Below, piece by piece: positions 51,497-59,859 of a stretch of DNA of 64,000 bases. Origin of the DNA: DATEGZ01 sp035279905 (lineage in GTDB: Bacteria > Acidobacteriota > Vicinamibacteria > Vicinamibacterales > SCN-69-37); NCBI GenBank assembly GCA_035279905.1, contig DATEGZ010000113.1:6905-70904 (forward strand). The letters are read 5' to 3'. The notes under the pieces were generated by a model. It was not told the DNA's origin. It saw only the letters and a list, made by a program, of their open reading frames with translations, and ran no database searches. Positions within the stretch are counted from its first letter, which is position 1. Every line of letters starts with the position of its first letter. The position numbers and the translations under genes were made by a program.

Positions 51497-51570
51497 TGGA
51501 GCGGGCTACGGGAATCGAACCCGTCTAGCTGGCTTGGGAAGCCAGAGCATTACCACTATGCTAAGCCCGC
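51497..51570 (-). tRNA. tRNA-Gly (anticodon CCC), CCA encoded
   Basis: Minus strand, 74 nt. The acceptor GCGGGCT pairs with AGCCCGC; the anticodon arm CTGGC-TTCCCAA-GCCAG gives CCC for glycine. The T-arm is ACGGG-TTCGATT-CCCGT, the discriminator is U, and CCA is encoded at 51499-51497. The 3' end faces the metal-resistance DNA, so the gene could be the attachment site for that block. Confidence 0.95.
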
Positions 51571-51646
51571 ACTCGCCGACGGGTGATCATAGCGCGATGG
51601 GCCAATAGCCCGATAGCCCAATGGCCCGTTAGCCCGATACGCGCGG

Positions 51647-53002
51647 CTAGGTTCTAATCACCCGCAGCACTTCATCCCTTCGCTGCGCCATCATCTGCGG
51701 CGTCTTCGCCTCGAGGTTCAGCCGCAGCATCGGCTCCGTGTTCGACGCGCGCACGTTGAAGTGCCAGTCCTCGAACTCGGCCGAAAACCCGTCGAGCATG
51801 TAGGTGTGGGCGTCGTGGTACTTCAGCTGCAGGTCCTTGAGCCGGGCCTGCACGGTGGCCATGTCGCTCACCTTGGTGTTGATCTCGCCCGAGATGAAGT
51901 ATTTCTCGCGGAACGGCGCGAGCAGCTCGGCGAGCGTCATCCGCTTCCTGGACATCAGGTCCAGGATGAGCAGCGCGGGGATGAAACCGTTGTCGGCGTA
52001 GTAGAAATCGCGGAAGTAGTAGTGCCCCGTGACTTCGCCGCCGAACACCGCGTCTTCCTCGCGCATCCGGCGCTTGATGAACGCGTGGCCGACGCGGTTC
52101 ATCAGCGCCGTGCCACCCGATTCGGCCACCGTGTCCTTCACGGCGTAGCTCGCGCGCAGGTCGTACACAATCTTCGCGCCCGGCGAGCGCAGCAGGAACG
52201 CGTGCGCCAGCAGCGCCGTGATGAAATCGCCCGAGATGAACTCGCCCGTGCCGTCGATGAAGAAGCACCGGTCGGCGTCTCCGTCCCAGGCGATGCCCAC
52301 ATCGGCCTTCATCGCTTTCACGCGCTCGACGATGTCGCGGCGGTTCTCTTCGATGAGCGGGTTGGCCTCGTGGTTGGGAAACCGGCCGTCAATCTCGAAG
52401 CACAACCGCGTCGTCTTGCACGCGAGCCGATCGAAGAGCCGGGGCGCGACGAGCCCACCCATGCCGCTGCCGGCATCGAGCACGACGTTGAACGGCGCGA
52501 TCGAGGCGGGATCGACGAACGACAACACTTTCTTCACGTACTCGTCGAGCAGGCTGCGTGATTCGAGGCCGCCCGGCCCTCGGGTGGGCGCCGGGATGGT
52601 CCCGGCCGTGACCATCTCGGCGATCTCGCCGATGCCCGCGTCGCCCGAGAGCGGGAAGGCCTCGCGCCGGACCATCTTTACGCCGTTGTAGTCCTTCGGG
52701 TTGTGCGACGCGGTGATCTGCGCGCCGCCCTCGAGTCCGTCGTGCACGACGCCGAAGTAGAGCATGTCGGTCGCGCACATGCCGTAGTCCACGACGTCCG
52801 CGCCCTGCTCGCGCGCGCCGGCGATGAATGCCGCGGCGAGCGACGGCGACGACACGCGCATGTCGCGCGACACGGCGATCTTCCTGGCGTCGAGATACGC
52901 GACGAACGCGCGGCCGATGTCGTGCGCGATCTGTTCGTTGAGCTCCGTGGGATAGATGCCGCGGACGTCGTAGGCTTTGAAGATCTCTTTTGAAATGCCC
53001 AT
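51647..53002 (-). CDS. Phosphomannomutase/phosphoglucomutase
   Basis: A 451-residue alpha-D-phosphohexomutase converting Man-6-P and Man-1-P (or Glc). The active-site phosphoserine loop is TASHNPKDYNGVKMV near residues 98-112; the metal site DGDADRC is near 240; the sugar loop region GEVTGHYYFRDFYYADN lies near 320-340. The four-domain length is standard. The nucleotidyltransferase at 53012 begins 9 nt upstream in the same operon, so together they make NDP-sugar for exopolysaccharide or LPS. Confidence 0.92.
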   Translation of the reverse strand: MGISKEIFKAYDVRGIYPTELNEQIAHDIGRAFVAYLDARKIAVSRDMRVSSPSLAAAFIAGAREQGADVVDYGMCATDMLYFGVVHDGLEGGAQITASHNPKDYNGVKMVRREAFPLSGDAGIGEIAEMVTAGTIPAPTRGPGGLESRSLLDEYVKKVLSFVDPASIAPFNVVLDAGSGMGGLVAPRLFDRLACKTTRLCFEIDGRFPNHEANPLIEENRRDIVERVKAMKADVGIAWDGDADRCFFIDGTGEFISGDFITALLAHAFLLRSPGAKIVYDLRASYAVKDTVAESGGTALMNRVGHAFIKRRMREEDAVFGGEVTGHYYFRDFYYADNGFIPALLILDLMSRKRMTLAELLAPFREKYFISGEINTKVSDMATVQARLKDLQLKYHDAHTYMLDGFSAEFEDWHFNVRASNTEPMLRLNLEAKTPQMMAQRRDEVLRVIRT

Positions 53003-53011
53003 CGCCTGACT

Positions 53012-54076
53012 CTATCGCGATCCGCTGTCCGAATAATCCGTCACTACGGACTTGTCGCCGAAGAGCGCGGCGCCGATGGTCACGCTCCGTCCGAAGTGGC
53101 AGTGCCGGCCGGCCATCGTGCCGGTCAGGCGGGCCTCCGTGTCGACCCACGTGTTCGGCCAGAGGATCGCGCCGTCGACAGACGCGTCTTCGGCGATGTG
53201 GCAGTGGTGCCCGATCACGCTGTAAGGCCCGACGCGCGCGCCGCGCTTGATCGTCACGCCCGCGTCGATGAAGCACGGCCCCTCGACCGTCGCGCCCTCG
53301 TCGACGCGCACGTCCGGCGCCACGATCGCCTGGCCGAGGCGGCCGGCGAATGGGGTGGCGGAAAACCGGCCGTCCATGATGTCGCGGTGCGCCTGGCGGT
53401 ACTTCTCCGGCGTGCCGATGTCGATCCAGTAGCCGCGGTCGATGTGCGCCACGAAGCGCGCGCGATCGGCAATCAGTGACGGGAAGTAGCCGCGCTCGAT
53501 CGAGTAGTTCGTGTCCTTCGGCACCCGCTCGAGCGTGTCGGGCTCGAGCACGTAGATGCCGGCGTTGATTGTGTTGACGCGGATCTGGTCGGCGGACGGC
53601 TTCTCGAGAAACGCGAGGATGTTGCCCTCGGGGTCGGTCTCGACCAGCCCGTACGCGGACGGGTTGTCCACGGGCGTCAGCACGATCGTGGCCTTGGCCT
53701 GCCGCTCGCGATGGAGCCGCAGCACCGCCGGCAGGTCCACCGCGGTCAGCACGTCGCCGTTGAAGACGACAATCGGCTCGCCGAGCCGGTCGCCGGCCGC
53801 AAACCGGATCGCGCCGCCGGTGCCGAGCGGCGTGGGCTCGACGACGTACCGGAGATGCACCCCGAGGTCCGACCCGTCGCCGAAGACCTCTTCGATCCGC
53901 CGCGGCTGGTAGTTGAGGCTGAGGACGACTTCGTCGATTTCCGGCACCTGCCGAAGCAGCTCGATCTGGTACCGAAGGAACGGGCGGTCGAAAATCGGCA
54001 CGATGGGCTTGGGCGTGTGCAGCGTGAGCGGCCGCAGCCGCGTCCCTTGGCCACCGGCCAGGAGTATGGCCTTCAT
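53012..54076 (-). CDS. Nucleotidyltransferase, mannose-1-phosphate guanylyltransferase-like
   Basis: A 354-residue enzyme starting MKAILLAGGQGTRLRPL at ATG 54076; the 49 upstream codons cross a repeat and have no RBS. It has the GGxGTRLRPLT signature, the KPIVPIFDRPFLRY phosphate/sugar site and FLEKPSADQIRVNTINAGIYVLEP. After about residue 235 a left-handed beta-helix of hexapeptides follows (VVAPDVRVDEGATVEGPCFI). It makes an NDP-hexose from sugar-1-P, together with the mutase 51647. Exact nucleotide specificity (GDP-Man vs UDP-Glc) is not fixed; the mutase partner favours mannose. Confidence 0.85.
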   Translation of the reverse strand: MKAILLAGGQGTRLRPLTLHTPKPIVPIFDRPFLRYQIELLRQVPEIDEVVLSLNYQPRRIEEVFGDGSDLGVHLRYVVEPTPLGTGGAIRFAAGDRLGEPIVVFNGDVLTAVDLPAVLRLHRERQAKATIVLTPVDNPSAYGLVETDPEGNILAFLEKPSADQIRVNTINAGIYVLEPDTLERVPKDTNYSIERGYFPSLIADRARFVAHIDRGYWIDIGTPEKYRQAHRDIMDGRFSATPFAGRLGQAIVAPDVRVDEGATVEGPCFIDAGVTIKRGARVGPYSVIGHHCHIAEDASVDGAILWPNTWVDTEARLTGTMAGRHCHFGRSVTIGAALFGDKSVVTDYSDSGSR

Positions 54077-54097
54077 ATCAACCGCACATGATAACAG

Positions 54098-54224
54098 GTA
54101 CGACCGGTACGTCAGGTACTCGGAACCTGCATTCGCACCATCTTTTCCCCTTCGCGGGAAACCCAAATGAGAAGGTTGACGAGCGCCAGCTCGTTCCTCG
54201 TACCTGACGTACCTGTCGTACAAT
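54098..54224. repeat. Imperfect long inverted repeat in pgsA / nucleotidyltransferase divergent region
   Basis: Arms contain a perfect 14-bp inverted repeat, GGTACGTCAGGTAC (54107-54120) and its reverse complement (54200-54213), extended outwards and inwards by further matches over about 30 bp, separated by about 80 bp. It overlaps the region between divergent genes. It is REP- or MITE-like in size, but no second copy was seen in the window. Confidence 0.5.
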
Positions 54225-54239
54225 AATTAAGGGCTGTCC

Positions 54240-54875
54240 GTGAACCTTCCGAACGCGATCACGCTCGGACGCATCTTCCTCGTGCCGCTGCTGGTCGTCG
54301 TGTTGCTGACGACGAAGGAGTGGTCGTTCCTGGGGGTGAGCAAGGAGCTGCTGGGCGCGGCCATTTTCGGGGTCGCGTCGCTGACCGACTGGCTCGACGG
54401 GTACCTGGCGCGGCGCCGCGGCCAGGTCACCGATTTCGGCCAGTGGATGGATCCGCTCGCCGACAAGCTCCTGGTGACCGCCGCGCTCATCTCGCTGGTC
54501 CAGATGGGGCTGGCGCCGGCCTGGATGGTCGCCGTGATTCTGGGGCGGGAGTTCTCGGTGACGGTGCTGCGCAGCATCGCGCACGCGCGCGGGCAGACGC
54601 TGCCGGCGTCGCCCATCGGCAAGGTTAAGATGGTCGCGCAGGTTGTCGCGATCCTGGTCCTGATCCTCGGCCGCCATCAAATGCAGCAGTTCTTCGTCGT
54701 CGGCACGATCGCGCTGTGGGTGGCCACGATCGCCGCGCTGATCTCGGCCGTGGACTACTCGCGCCGCATCAACGCGCTCATCGGACGTCCGGCCGCGCCG
54801 GCGCCGCCTCCCGGTCCCGTGCTCGCCTCGAGCCGGGAAGAGCGGGAGCGGGAGCGCGATCGGGTCAGTGCTTGA
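54240..54875 (+). CDS. pgsA: CDP-diacylglycerol-glycerol-3-phosphate 3-phosphatidyltransferase
   Basis: A 211-residue inner-membrane enzyme making phosphatidylglycerol phosphate from CDP-DAG and glycerol-3-P. The CDP-alcohol phosphatidyltransferase motif DxxDGxxARxxxxxxxxGxxxDxxxD is intact: LTDWLDGYLARRRGQVTDFG and QWMDPLADKLL (about residues 57-89). About five or six membrane segments, GTG start (MNLPNAITLGRIFLVPLL). The tail after 195 is Arg/Glu-rich. It overlaps the convergent bamD stop by 11 bp. Confidence 0.93.
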   Translation: MNLPNAITLGRIFLVPLLVVVLLTTKEWSFLGVSKELLGAAIFGVASLTDWLDGYLARRRGQVTDFGQWMDPLADKLLVTAALISLVQMGLAPAWMVAVILGREFSVTVLRSIAHARGQTLPASPIGKVKMVAQVVAILVLILGRHQMQQFFVVGTIALWVATIAALISAVDYSRRINALIGRPAAPAPPPGPVLASSREERERERDRVSA

Positions 54876-55668
54876 TCTTGATCGTCGCCATCCGAGCTTT
54901 GGCTTTCGCGACGTACTCGCTCTTCGGATAGGCTTCCAGAAGCTTCGAGTAGTAGGGAAGCGCCTCGGCTTCCTTCAGGCTCTTGTAGTACGACTCGGCC
55001 AGGTAGAAGTACACGCCGTCCATCTTCGAGAACTCGGGATCGTCCTTGATCAGCTGGAGCAGCCGGGCCGTCGATCCGGGATACCAGCGCATCCGGAAGT
55101 AGCTCACGCCGATCTCGTATTCCGACTCTGACAGCCGATCGCGCGCCTGCCGGCGCAAGGCCTCGCCCTCGGCGTGGTACTTGCTCTGCGGGTTGCTTTG
55201 CAGGAACGCGTCGCAGTCGCGCAGGGCTTCGCGCGTGGCTGTCTGATCGCGCTGGGGCGAGAGCATCTGCTTCGATTCGGCGGCGCAGATGCGGTACTGC
55301 GCGTAGTCGGCCTTGGGGTTCAGCGGGAAGTACTGCATGAACTCCTTGAACTCGTTGACGCCCAGGATCAGCGAGTCGACTCGCTTCTCGCCGATGTACG
55401 AGTCGCCGATGCCCAGCTTGGCGTCCGCGCGGTAGCCGCTCTGCGGATAGGTGTCGATGATCTTCTTGAAGTACTCGCGGGCTTCGACCCACTTCTTCTG
55501 CTCGAGCGCGGCCGTGCCCTTGTCGAACAGGAACTTGTCGGCGTCGGCCGAGCCGACGGCCGGGAGCTTCGGATCCTTTTTGCAGGCGGCGGCGCCCAGC
55601 AGCAGGCTGGCCACGGCGAGCACAGAAGTCCGTCGAGCGTACGTGCGGAGCGAAACGCGGTGGAGCAT
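54865..55668 (-). CDS. bamD: Outer membrane assembly lipoprotein BamD
   Basis: A 267-residue lipoprotein of the BAM complex, which inserts outer-membrane proteins. ATG 55668 (MLHRVSLRTYARR) gives signal VLAVASLLLGAAAC with Cys at the lipobox; the earlier start would put 13 residues before it. TPR repeats follow: FDKGTAALEQKKWVEAREYF, YFPLNPKADYAQYRICAAES, AEGEALRRQARDRLSESEYE and YFRMRWYPGSTARLLQLI, giving the typical five-TPR YfiO fold. It is the last gene of the aroC operon; 2 nt follow the epimerase stop. It overlaps the pgsA end convergently. Confidence 0.93.
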   Translation of the reverse strand: MLHRVSLRTYARRTSVLAVASLLLGAAACKKDPKLPAVGSADADKFLFDKGTAALEQKKWVEAREYFKKIIDTYPQSGYRADAKLGIGDSYIGEKRVDSLILGVNEFKEFMQYFPLNPKADYAQYRICAAESKQMLSPQRDQTATREALRDCDAFLQSNPQSKYHAEGEALRRQARDRLSESEYEIGVSYFRMRWYPGSTARLLQLIKDDPEFSKMDGVYFYLAESYYKSLKEAEALPYYSKLLEAYPKSEYVAKAKARMATIKIKH

Positions 55669-55670
55669 GT

Positions 55671-56624
55671 TCAGCGACGCGACCCCTTCAACGAATCGGC
55701 CAGCCACTCGTATTCGGCGGCGAGCCCTGCGTCGAGTGTATACGTGGGCCGGAAATCGAGGTCTTCGAGGGCACGGGTCGTATCAGCAAACGTGTCGCGC
55801 ATGTCGCCTTTCTGGGGGTCCTCTCGGCGGATATCCAGCTTGCGGCCGGTGATGCCTGCCAGGCGGTCGAGCACCGAGTTGAGGGTCACCCGGCTTCCCC
55901 CGCCGATGTTATAGACGGCGCCGGGCCGTCCGCGGTCGCCAGCCGTGGCGGTGGCCGCGACGGCGTCGGCGACGAACGTGAAGTCGCGGGTCTGCTCGCC
56001 GTCGCCGTAGATGGCAATTGGCTGGCCGGTCAGCGCGGCGCGCAGGAACTTGTGGAACGCCATGTCGGGCCGCTGGCGGGGCCCGTAAACCGTGAAATAC
56101 CTCAAGGACACCGCAGGCACACCGTAATTGACGTAGTAGAGGTAGCAGAGGTGCTCCGCCGCGAGCTTCGTGACGCCGTACGGCGACACGGGGTGGAGCG
56201 CCGACTCCTCGCGCATCGGAATCGCCACGAGGTCGCCGTAGACCGACGAGCTCGACGCGTAGACGAAGCGCGCGAGGTTGCGCGACTTCACGGCCTCGAG
56301 CAGCCGCTGCGTCGCTTCCACGTTGTGCGAGGTATAGACCGAGAACTCCGTGCCCCAACTGCGCCGCACGCCGGCCTGCGCGGCCAGATGAAAGACGTGC
56401 GTGACGCCGTCGAGCAGCGCGCCGAGGTCCACGGTTTGCAGCGCGCCCTCGACAAAGCGGAACTGCCGCGTGCGCGCCAGCGTCGCCAGGTTCGCTTCCT
56501 TCTGATCGCGCCCGTAGTAATCCGTGAAGCAATCGAGGCCGACGACGTCGAAGCCCCGCGCGGCCAGGACGGCCGACAAGTGCGATCCGATGAAGCCCGC
56601 CGCGCCGGTGACGAGCGCCTTCAC
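55671..56624 (-). CDS. NAD-dependent sugar epimerase/dehydratase
   Basis: A 317-residue short-chain dehydrogenase/reductase-type sugar enzyme, probably a UDP-glucuronate or UDP-glucose 4-epimerase. TGAAGFIGSHLSAVLAARG is the NAD-binding glycine loop; YGVTKLAAEHL (about 150-160) is the catalytic YxxxK; SSSSVYG (about 124-130) gives the Ser. A substrate region VSLRYFTVYGPRQRPDMAFH follows. GTG start, overlapping the thioesterase stop (GTGA). It supplies nucleotide-sugar precursors for LPS or exopolysaccharide. Confidence 0.9.
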   Translation of the reverse strand: MKALVTGAAGFIGSHLSAVLAARGFDVVGLDCFTDYYGRDQKEANLATLARTRQFRFVEGALQTVDLGALLDGVTHVFHLAAQAGVRRSWGTEFSVYTSHNVEATQRLLEAVKSRNLARFVYASSSSVYGDLVAIPMREESALHPVSPYGVTKLAAEHLCYLYYVNYGVPAVSLRYFTVYGPRQRPDMAFHKFLRAALTGQPIAIYGDGEQTRDFTFVADAVAATATAGDRGRPGAVYNIGGGSRVTLNSVLDRLAGITGRKLDIRREDPQKGDMRDTFADTTRALEDLDFRPTYTLDAGLAAEYEWLADSLKGSRR

Positions 56625-57022
56625 GCGAACACCTCGCGGATGCGATCCGGCAGGCGGCAGGGGCGTCCGTCGCGATCCAGCGCGGCGTGCACCGTCCGGC
56701 CGATCGCCGTGATCTCGCTCTGGCCCTTGACCTGCACCTGGTAATCGAACGCCATGCGGATCGGTGACATCAGCGTGCCCGCCGTCCGCACCTCCACCTC
56801 ATCGTCGTACCTTGCGGAGCGACGGTAGTCGCAGTGCGCCTCGATGACCGGCAGCGTGACGCCGGCCTCTTCCATTTCGCGGTACGTCCAGCCGAGCGTG
56901 CGCAGCAGATCCGCGCGCGCGACTTCGAACCACACGAAGTAGTTCGCGTAGTAGACGACGCCCATGCGATCCGTTTCGGCGTACCTCACGCGCACTGTGG
57001 TGACCGAGGAGGGCATGGACAT
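56621..57022 (-). CDS. YbgC-like acyl-CoA thioesterase (hot-dog fold)
   Basis: A 133-residue protein in the 4-hydroxybenzoyl-CoA thioesterase family. The catalytic region ETDRMGVVYYANYFVWFEVA (about residues 16-35) contains the conserved Asp-Met-(G)-V-(V/I)-x-(Y/H)-xNY. A second region VTLPVIEAHCDYRRSARYDD (about 52-71) follows. It hydrolyses short or medium acyl-CoA or acyl-ACP. It begins directly after rpe with no gap, in the same operon, and overlaps the next gene. Confidence 0.9.
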   Translation of the reverse strand: MSMPSSVTTVRVRYAETDRMGVVYYANYFVWFEVARADLLRTLGWTYREMEEAGVTLPVIEAHCDYRRSARYDDEVEVRTAGTLMSPIRMAFDYQVQVKGQSEITAIGRTVHAALDRDGRPCRLPDRIREVFA

Positions 57023-57688
57023 TCAGGCGGCCGCGGTGGCGGCGCGGCGCAACGCCCGAGTCGCTTCCGTTGGGTGGCCGGCGGCAAACACCGCCGCGCC
57101 CGCCACGAGAATCGATGCGCCGGCGTGCACGATCGACGCGGCGTTCTCGCGATCCACGCCGCCGTCCACCTCGATGACCGCGTGGCTGCCGTTTTTCGCC
57201 AGCAGATCGCGCGCCGCGGAAATCTTCCCGAGCGAGTGCGGGATGAATGTCTGGCCGCCAAAACCGGGGTTCACCGACATGACCAGCAGGTGATCGAGCT
57301 GCGCCGTGACGTCGGAAATCGTCGACACCGGCGTGGACGGGTTGATCGCGACGCCCGCTTTCGCGCCGAGCGATCGAATGTGCGTGAGCGTCCGATGCAG
57401 ATGCGGAAGCACCTCCGCGTGCACGGTGAGCATCGACGCGCCGGCCTGGACGAACGCCTCCAGATAGCGGTCGGGGTCGCTGATCATCAAGTGCACGTCG
57501 AGCGGCAGCTTCGTCACGCGCTTGAGCGCGGCCACGACGGGCGGCCCGATGGTGATGTTCGGCACGAAGTGCCCGTCCATCACGTCAACGTGCACGAGAT
57601 CCGCGCCGCCCGCCTCGATGTGCGCGATGGCGTCCGCCAGCCGCGCGAAGTCGGCCGAGAGGATCGACGGCGCGATGCGCACGCTCAC
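57023..57688 (-). CDS. rpe: Ribulose-phosphate 3-epimerase
   Basis: A 221-residue TIM-barrel enzyme of the pentose phosphate and Calvin pathways, interconverting Ru5P and Xu5P. Motifs: IAPSILSADFARLADAI, DLVHVDVMDGHFVPNITIGP (metal ligands His and Asp), DVHLMISDPDRYLEAF, and VMSVNPGFGGQTFI with EVDGGVDRENA. GTG start, GTGA overlap with the PASTA gene. No damage. In the aroC operon it is a housekeeping gene. Confidence 0.95.
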   Translation of the reverse strand: MSVRIAPSILSADFARLADAIAHIEAGGADLVHVDVMDGHFVPNITIGPPVVAALKRVTKLPLDVHLMISDPDRYLEAFVQAGASMLTVHAEVLPHLHRTLTHIRSLGAKAGVAINPSTPVSTISDVTAQLDHLLVMSVNPGFGGQTFIPHSLGKISAARDLLAKNGSHAVIEVDGGVDRENAASIVHAGASILVAGAAVFAAGHPTEATRALRRAATAAA

Positions 57689-58482
57689 TTGCTGACCTCG
57701 AGGGAGACGAGCTCGCGGTCGCCGATTTGGAAACCCGCCTGCGGTGTCTGCCGCACGACGATGCCCGGCGGGATGCCGGGATAGGAGACGTAGGTCGCCG
57801 GCGCCACGCGCAAGCCGCGCTTGCGGAGCAGATCGAGCACGAGGATGCCCGGCGTGCCGATCAGGTCCGGCATCACGTAGCTCGCGCCCGTCTCGCCGCG
57901 ATTGACGAGCAACGTGACCGACCCGGACCGGCTCCGTGCCGGCGGATCCTGCGCGATGACCGTGCCATCGGGATAATCGCCGGACCGGATTTCGTCGCGC
58001 CCGGCAATCTGGATGCCTTCCTGTTGAAGCGTGAGCTCGGCCGTGCGCTCGGGTTGTCCGAGCACGCTCGGCAGCACCGGCGCGCGCTGGCCGTCACTGA
58101 CCTTCAAGCGAACCGCGCGCTGCCGGCGCAGGACCGATCCGGCTTCGGGATCCTGGGAGATGACGTGATCGAGCGCGACCTTGGGATCCGATCGACGCGG
58201 CGGCTCCTCGCGCACGAGCAGTCCGACGCTCGCCAGGAGCGTGGTGGCCTCGCTGACCGACTTGCCGCGGACGTCGGGCACTTTCACTTCGCGCGCGCGA
58301 GTGGCCACACGAACCGCGGTGAGGAAGAACGCGCCGAACGTCGCGGCCAGCGCCCCGACGAGCACCAGCGCGCCTCCGGCTCTGAAGACCCGCTTGCGAA
58401 TTGGATGATTGGCCGTCTGCCGGTTGGATCCCGCAGCTTGGCGTGGCGTCGATCGGCCCGCCTTGGGCGTGGCGAGGGGCAT
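57685..58482 (-). CDS. Single-pass membrane protein with PASTA repeats
   Basis: A 265-residue protein with a cytosolic Arg-rich start, one membrane helix (ALVLVGALAATFGAFFLTAV, about residues 36-55) and three PASTA modules outside (VPDVRGKSVSEATTLLASVG; APVLPSVLGQPERTAELTLQ; YVMPDLIGTPGILVLDLLRK). Unlike PASTA kinases it lacks a kinase domain; such proteins occur beside rsmB in Acidobacteria-like operons and probably bind peptidoglycan. Its stop overlaps the rpe start by GTGA. Confidence 0.88.
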   Translation of the reverse strand: MPLATPKAGRSTPRQAAGSNRQTANHPIRKRVFRAGGALVLVGALAATFGAFFLTAVRVATRAREVKVPDVRGKSVSEATTLLASVGLLVREEPPRRSDPKVALDHVISQDPEAGSVLRRQRAVRLKVSDGQRAPVLPSVLGQPERTAELTLQQEGIQIAGRDEIRSGDYPDGTVIAQDPPARSRSGSVTLLVNRGETGASYVMPDLIGTPGILVLDLLRKRGLRVAPATYVSYPGIPPGIVVRQTPQAGFQIGDRELVSLEVSK

Positions 58483-58500
58483 TTGTCAGAAAAAAGTGTA

Positions 58501-59859
58501 CTACGCCGCTCGCCGCCGGACCAACAACGCGGCGTAGAACGCGTCGAGCCGGTCCCGGAAGGGCAGGGTGCGCAGAAACCCGCGGTCATCCACGAGCTGT
58601 TCGCCGTCGGCCACGGCGGGGCCCGGCACCACGGGGACGGCCGAAAACTCGGCGTGGGCCGCCAGAAACGCGCTGACAACCTGCTCGTTCTCCTCGGGCT
58701 CGCTCGAGCACGTGGAGTAGAGGAGCCGGCCGCCCGGCCGCACGACCGCGGCCACCGCCCTCAGCATGTCGCGCTGTGCGGCCGCGAACGTGGCGAGGTC
58801 GGCGGGCTGCCGGGACCACTTGGCGTCGGGATCGCGGCGCAGGGTGCCCAGCCCGGAGCACGGGGCGTCGAGGAGCACGGCGTCGAACACCGGCCCGAAC
58901 GGCAAGGGGCGAGTCGCGTCGATCTGCACGACGGGCACCTCGACGCCCGCGCGGTCGAGTACGCCGCGCAGCACGCCGAGGCGGCGCGATCGGTGATCCG
59001 CGGCGACGAGCAATCCGCGCCGGCGCATGTCGCTGGCCATCACCATGGTTTTGCCGCCTGGCGCGGCGCACGCGTCGAGCACGCGCTCGTCCGACGCGGC
59101 GCCCACGGCGTGCGCGACGATCTGCGACGCTTCGTCCTGGATCGCAAGCTCTCGCGTGAGCTCGGCTGGCAGCCGGCCCGTCGATCCCGGCGGCACCTGG
59201 ATGGCGTCGCGCACCCAACGCGTTGGCACGCCCGCCACACCAGCCTTCGCGAGCGCCGCGAGCACTTCGAGCGGCGTGAGTCGTCCGAGGGAACGCAGCG
59301 TGACGTCCGGAGATTCGTTGTTGAACTGGCACCAGCGTTCGGTCGCGTCGAATCCGTAGCGGTCGAGCCACCGCTCGACCAGCCACCCCGGGTGCGAGAG
59401 CGCGGTCGTGAGATACGCGAGCTGGTTGACGCGCGACGCTTTCGGGTCCGGCCGAATCGGCACGGCGCGCGGCGGCCGTCCGCGCGCGAGACGCCGGAGC
59501 ACGGCGTTGACGAAGCCCGTCGCGCGCGAGCGGCCGAGCTCACGCGCGAGCTCGACCGATTCGTGCACGACGGCGTGCGGCGGAATGCGATCGAGATGCG
59601 TCAGTTGATACGCGCCGAGCCTCAGTGCGGCCAGCACCGGCGCGTCGACGCCCGCCAGGCGGCGCGTGGTGCACGCAGCCAGCAGCGCGTCCAGCTCGTT
59701 GCGCCAGCGGAGCGTGCCGGCGACGAGCTCGAAGAGCAGCGCGCGATCGCGGTCCTCGTCGAGGCCGCCGCGCTGCCGCTCCAGCTCGGTCGAGAGCGTC
59801 GTCCTGCCCCGGTCCACGCCAAGCAGCACTCGCGCGGCGGCCAGGCGGGCGCCCGTCAC
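58501..59859 (-). CDS. rsmB: 16S rRNA (cytosine-967-C5)-methyltransferase RsmB
   Basis: A 452-residue SAM-dependent RNA methyltransferase. GTG 59859 is chosen for its GTGA overlap with fmt; the long Arg-rich upstream extension lies inside fmt. The N-terminal NusB-like domain covers about residues 1-140, followed by the Sun/RsmB domain with motif I VLDACAAPGGKTMVMASDM (about 250-268), DAPCSGLGTLRRDPD (catalytic PC in DAPC), and LLYSTCSSEPEENE (the second active Cys). It modifies the 30S subunit. In the fmt-def operon. Confidence 0.95.
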   Translation of the reverse strand: MTGARLAAARVLLGVDRGRTTLSTELERQRGGLDEDRDRALLFELVAGTLRWRNELDALLAACTTRRLAGVDAPVLAALRLGAYQLTHLDRIPPHAVVHESVELARELGRSRATGFVNAVLRRLARGRPPRAVPIRPDPKASRVNQLAYLTTALSHPGWLVERWLDRYGFDATERWCQFNNESPDVTLRSLGRLTPLEVLAALAKAGVAGVPTRWVRDAIQVPPGSTGRLPAELTRELAIQDEASQIVAHAVGAASDERVLDACAAPGGKTMVMASDMRRRGLLVAADHRSRRLGVLRGVLDRAGVEVPVVQIDATRPLPFGPVFDAVLLDAPCSGLGTLRRDPDAKWSRQPADLATFAAAQRDMLRAVAAVVRPGGRLLYSTCSSEPEENEQVVSAFLAAHAEFSAVPVVPGPAVADGEQLVDDRGFLRTLPFRDRLDAFYAALLVRRRAA

